NCBI RefSeq assembly: GCF_003116135.1
Contig: NZ_PDOA01000009.1
Location: forward strand, 1-64,000
DNA from: Teichococcus aestuarii
GTDB lineage: Bacteria > Pseudomonadota > Alphaproteobacteria > Acetobacterales > Acetobacteraceae
Direction: 5' to 3'
DNA: 64,000 bases
Numbering within the stretch: the stretch's first letter is position 1; each line of letters begins with the position of its first letter. The notes under the pieces are model-generated. The model was not told the DNA's origin. It ran no database searches and saw only the letters and a program-made list of their open reading frames with translations. Below are positions 61,336 to 64,000 of this stretch, in pieces. Position numbers and translations under genes: made by a program.

Positions 61336-62022
61336 TCAGGCACTCAGCCGCCGCGTCAGCAGCGTGTAGCCATCCTGCCGCTCGATCTGCGCGAGCGCGG
61401 CGGCCAGGCGCGGCAGTTCCTCCGGCGGGCAGTTGCCGGCGAGGGCGGCCGCGTCCCCCCCCAGCCGAAGCCGCCGGGCGGCGCGCAGGGCGCGTGGCTC
61501 GGCAAAGGGGTAGAGCTCGGTCCAGAGGAGCTGCATGTCCTGGCAGAAGCTGTCCACCGCCGCCTTGCCCAGCCCGGGCATCTTGCGCAGCAGGCGGCGC
61601 AGCGCGGCCACCTGGCCGCCGGCGGCCAGGCGCAAGGCATCGGGCGTGCCCTCCCAGCGTTCGGCCAGATGCGCCGCCATGGCGTGCAGGCGGCGGGACA
61701 GCGGCGCGGCATGGCCCTTGTAGCCGGCCTCGCGCAGCAGGGATTCCAGGGAGCCGGCCGGCTGCGCCCCCAGGGCGCCGGCGCTGCGCCAGCCGCGCAG
61801 GCGCAGCGCCTCCATGGCGCGCAGCGCGCTGGACGGGGCGCCGGGCGTGGTGCGCAGCATGGCGGCGCAGAGGCCCAGGAAGGCGGAACCCTCCTCTGGC
61901 ATGCCCTGGGACATTTGCGGCAGGGGGCGCCCGAGATCCAGCACCAGAGGAATCACACGCTCCGGCGTACGCAACGGGGAAGCCCCCGCCTGTGTCGGCG
62001 GGGAGAGAACGGTCTGGCTCAT
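61336..62022 (-). CDS. Protein of unknown function with a possible HhH motif
   Basis: 228 aa from ATG 62022 (MSQTVLSPP). I do not recognise the family. It is helical and rich in Leu, Arg and Ala. LRKMPGLGKAAVDSFCQDM in the C-terminal half looks like a helix-hairpin-helix DNA-binding motif (hydrophobic-P-G-h-G) of the EndoIII type, but no iron-sulfur cysteines or catalytic Asp/Lys pair is seen. Earlier there is a PEEGSAFLGLCAAMLRTTPG segment. It is divergent from nadX with 179 bp between. The first 40 residues are low in structure and the start could be later (MSQGMPEEG). Confidence 0.6.
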   Translation of the reverse strand: MSQTVLSPPTQAGASPLRTPERVIPLVLDLGRPLPQMSQGMPEEGSAFLGLCAAMLRTTPGAPSSALRAMEALRLRGWRSAGALGAQPAGSLESLLREAGYKGHAAPLSRRLHAMAAHLAERWEGTPDALRLAAGGQVAALRRLLRKMPGLGKAAVDSFCQDMQLLWTELYPFAEPRALRAARRLRLGGDAAALAGNCPPEELPRLAAALAQIERQDGYTLLTRRLSA

Positions 62023-62201
62023 CGAGTCATGCCCGGTTCCAGGACGGCATGGGAATGCCGGCGGTGGCGGGAAGAACAATCCCCACAATTTCGTGAGGCC
62101 GCTCTGGTGAAGGCCGCGATTTAGTCTTTCTCCCCTCTCGCGCAAGACCCCACCTACAAAATCGCCCGGATGGGGCGACGGGGTGATGAAAAGGGCACAG
62201 C

Positions 62202-63008
62202 ATGCGGGACATGACGGTGGCGGTGGCGGGGGTGGGCGCCATCGGGCTGGAACTGGCGCGGCGCCTGGATGCGGGCGACGGGGGGCTGCGGCTGGTGGCC
62301 GTCTCGGCGCGGGACAGGGCGAAGGCTGAGGCGGCGCTGGCCGGCTTCCGCGCGCCGCCGCCGCTGCGCCCGCTGGCCGCCCTGGCGGAGGCCGACATCG
62401 TGGTGGAAGCCATGCCCGCCGCCGCGTTCGACGCGGTGGCGGAGCCGGCGGTGGCGGCAGGGCGCATCTTCGTGCCGGCCAGCGTCGGCGCGCTGCTGGC
62501 GCGTCCGGGGCTTATCCAGGCCGCGCGGGCCAGCGGCGCCCGCATCCTGGTGCCCACCGGCGCGCTGCTGGGGCTGGATGCGGTGCGCGCCGCCGCCGAG
62601 GGCCCGGTGGAGAGCGTGACGCTCGAGACGCGCAAGCCGCCCGCCGGGCTGGCCGGCGCCCCCTACCTGCGCGAGCACGGCATCCGGCTGGAGGGGCTCG
62701 AGGCCCCGACGCGCATCTTCGCCGGCAATGCGCTGGAGGCGGCGCGCGGCTTCCCCGCCAATGTGAACGTGGCCGCCGCCCTGGCGCTGGCCGGCATCGG
62801 GCCGGAGCGCACGCAGGTGGAGATCTGGGCCGACCCGACCAGCACCCGCAACACCCACACCATCCGCGTCGAGGCCGAGGCGGCACGCTTCAGCATGACG
62901 ATCGAAGGCGTGCCGAGCGCGGCCAACCCGCGCACCGGGCGGCTCACGCCGCTCTCCATCCTGGCGGCGCTGCGCGGGCTGGTGGCGACGCTGAAGGTGG
63001 GAAGCTGA
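62202..63008 (+). CDS. nadX: Aspartate dehydrogenase
   Basis: 268 aa. NAD-binding motif VAVAGVGAIGLELARRL at 4-20, then EADIVVEAMP and VPASVGALL, VPTGALLGLDAV and the C-terminal domain with FPANVNVAAALALAGIGPE and WADPTSTRNTHTI. These are L-aspartate dehydrogenase (DUF108) blocks. The enzyme turns aspartate into iminoaspartate or oxaloacetate, either for NAD synthesis (with NadA) or for nitrogen flow; nadA and nadC are not adjacent. Confidence 0.9.
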   Translation: MRDMTVAVAGVGAIGLELARRLDAGDGGLRLVAVSARDRAKAEAALAGFRAPPPLRPLAALAEADIVVEAMPAAAFDAVAEPAVAAGRIFVPASVGALLARPGLIQAARASGARILVPTGALLGLDAVRAAAEGPVESVTLETRKPPAGLAGAPYLREHGIRLEGLEAPTRIFAGNALEAARGFPANVNVAAALALAGIGPERTQVEIWADPTSTRNTHTIRVEAEAARFSMTIEGVPSAANPRTGRLTPLSILAALRGLVATLKVGS

Positions 63009-64000
63009 TCAGCGGCGGCTGCGCTCCAGCAGCAGCAGAGCGCCGCCCGCCAGCAGCCCCCAGAAGGCGGCGCCGATGCCGAGCAGGGACAGGCCCGAGG
63101 CGGCGGTGACGAAGGTGAGGATGGCGGGGATGCGCTCCGCCTCCTTCGCCAGGGCGGAATGCAGCGCCCCGGCCAGGGCGCCCAGCAGCGCCAGCCCCGC
63201 CACCGCCTGGATCAGCAGCGGCGGCGAGGCGGTGATGAAGGCCACCGCGAAGCCCGCCCCCAGCCCCAGCACCACATAGGCCGCGCCGCCGGCCACGGCG
63301 GCCACCCAGCGGCGTGCCGGGTCGGGGTGCGCGTCGCGCCCGGCGCAGAGGGCGGCGGTGATGGCGGCGAGGTTGAGCGAATGCGCACCGAGGGGCGCGA
63401 TCAGCGCGCTGGCGAGGCCGGTGGCGGTGAAGATCGGCCCCGGCGCCGGGCGGTAGCCATTGGCGCTCAGCACCGCCAAGCCCGGCACGTTCTGCGAGGC
63501 CATCGTCACCAGGAACAGCGGCAGCGCGATGCCGATGGCGGCGCCGGCGGTGAAGCGCGGCGCCACCCATTCCAGCCGCGGCAGGATGTCGGCCAGAGCC
63601 TCCTGCGGCAGCGGCGTGGCGAGCAGGATGACCGCCGCCGCCACCGCCACCGCGACGGGCACGGCGTAGAGCCGGGCGAAGCGCCAGGCCAGCGCCCAGG
63701 CCAGCACCACCGGCAGCGCCAGCAGCGGCATGGCGCCCACCGCCCGCACCGGCGCCAGGCAGATGTCCAGCAGCACGCCGGCCAGCATGGCGTTGGCGAG
63801 GCTGGGCGGGATGGCCGCCACGGCGCGGCCGAAGGGCTTCCACAGCCCCGCCAGCACGATCAGCAGCGCCGCCAGCAGGAAGGCGCCGACGGCGACGGGA
63901 AAGCCGCCCTCCGGCATGCCGGTGGCCACCAGCAGCGCCGCGCCGGGGGTGGACCAGGCGGTGATGATGGGCATGCGCCAGCGCCAGCTCAGCAGCGCCG
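63009..64000 (-). CDS. BenE-type benzoate/H+ symporter (5' end beyond the window)
   Basis: At least 330 codons are in the window and the frame stays open at the border (reading ...LLSWRWRMPIITAWSTPGAAL), so the start lies outside. MPIITAWSTPGAALL is the well-known BenE block, and about ten membrane segments follow. QNVPGLAVLSANGY and GAHSLNLAAITAALCAGRDAHPDPARRW (in two parts) match the BenE family. It would import benzoate or a similar aromatic acid. No benzoate-degradation gene is in the window. Confidence 0.88.
   Translation of the reverse strand, partial: ALLSWRWRMPIITAWSTPGAALLVATGMPEGGFPVAVGAFLLAALLIVLAGLWKPFGRAVAAIPPSLANAMLAGVLLDICLAPVRAVGAMPLLALPVVLAWALAWRFARLYAVPVAVAVAAAVILLATPLPQEALADILPRLEWVAPRFTAGAAIGIALPLFLVTMASQNVPGLAVLSANGYRPAPGPIFTATGLASALIAPLGAHSLNLAAITAALCAGRDAHPDPARRWVAAVAGGAAYVVLGLGAGFAVAFITASPPLLIQAVAGLALLGALAGALHSALAKEAERIPAILTFVTAASGLSLLGIGAAFWGLLAGGALLLLERSRR

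Overview
This 64 kb window is chromosomal DNA of a GC-rich (roughly 70 percent G+C by eye) alphaproteobacterium. The mix of genes fits an Acetobacteraceae-type soil or water organism such as Roseomonas: several Bug/tripartite tricarboxylate transporter genes, a SAM-II-like riboswitch before metN, a circularly permuted ATP-grasp/alpha-E/Anbu set, a DNA ligase-exonuclease pair, HWE-type kinase and DadA. The genus is inference; there is no rRNA in the window. Coding density is high and most genes are ordinary chromosomal ones.

Layout. 1-1,870: AT-richer accessory patch with the 3' end of an IS5-family transposase and a glycosyltransferase-like gene split by two head-to-tail 111-bp MITE-like elements. 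1,872-9,622: AcuC-type deacetylase, DUF192 protein, dadA with a divergent Lrp regulator, a squalene/phytoene synthase relative, sodB, yajC, a DUF815 ATPase and a metallo-beta-lactamase-fold hydrolase. 9,701-13,185: methionine importer metN-metI-metQ-metQ behind a probable SAM-II riboswitch. 13,716-19,898: DEAD-box helicase, an M20-peptidase-like pseudoenzyme, VOC protein, a small stress-type protein, an HWE/HisKA_2 kinase and an SDR. 20,217-25,739: Pho box plus pstSCAB-phoU-phoB, without phoR. 25,843-33,496: membrane protein, then a compact block of RsbW-like kinase, STAS protein, CheR, multi-CheW protein, CheB, degenerate-HPt/receiver protein and CheA, with no receptor gene.

33,547-44,991: DoxX, enoyl-CoA hydratase, YdiJ-type FAD/Fe-S dehydrogenase, LysR regulator, SDR, RraA/HMG-aldolase-like protein, two Bug binding proteins and TctB-TctA (a probable carboxylate uptake and breakdown set). 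45,034-51,686: HU, a GGDEF protein, a class I/II aminotransferase, glnB-glnA and an NCS2 purine-type permease. 51,757-56,917: lytic transglycosylase, DUF1194 protein, then the ATP-grasp/alpha-E/Anbu operon. 57,022-64,000: secreted GH26-like protein, ligase-associated exonuclease and ATP-dependent ligase, DUF1328 protein, tRNA-His, an unrecognised protein with a possible HhH motif, aspartate dehydrogenase and the 3' part of a BenE-type transporter.

Nutrient handling dominates: phosphate (pst-phoB), nitrogen (glnB-glnA), methionine (metNIQQ under a riboswitch), D-amino acids (dadA-lrp) and carboxylates (TTT). The most unusual parts are the receptor-less chemosensory block fused to an anti-sigma/anti-anti-sigma pair, the apparently catalytically dead M20 and squalene-synthase relatives, and the two diverged MITEs whose removal would restore an intact reading frame.
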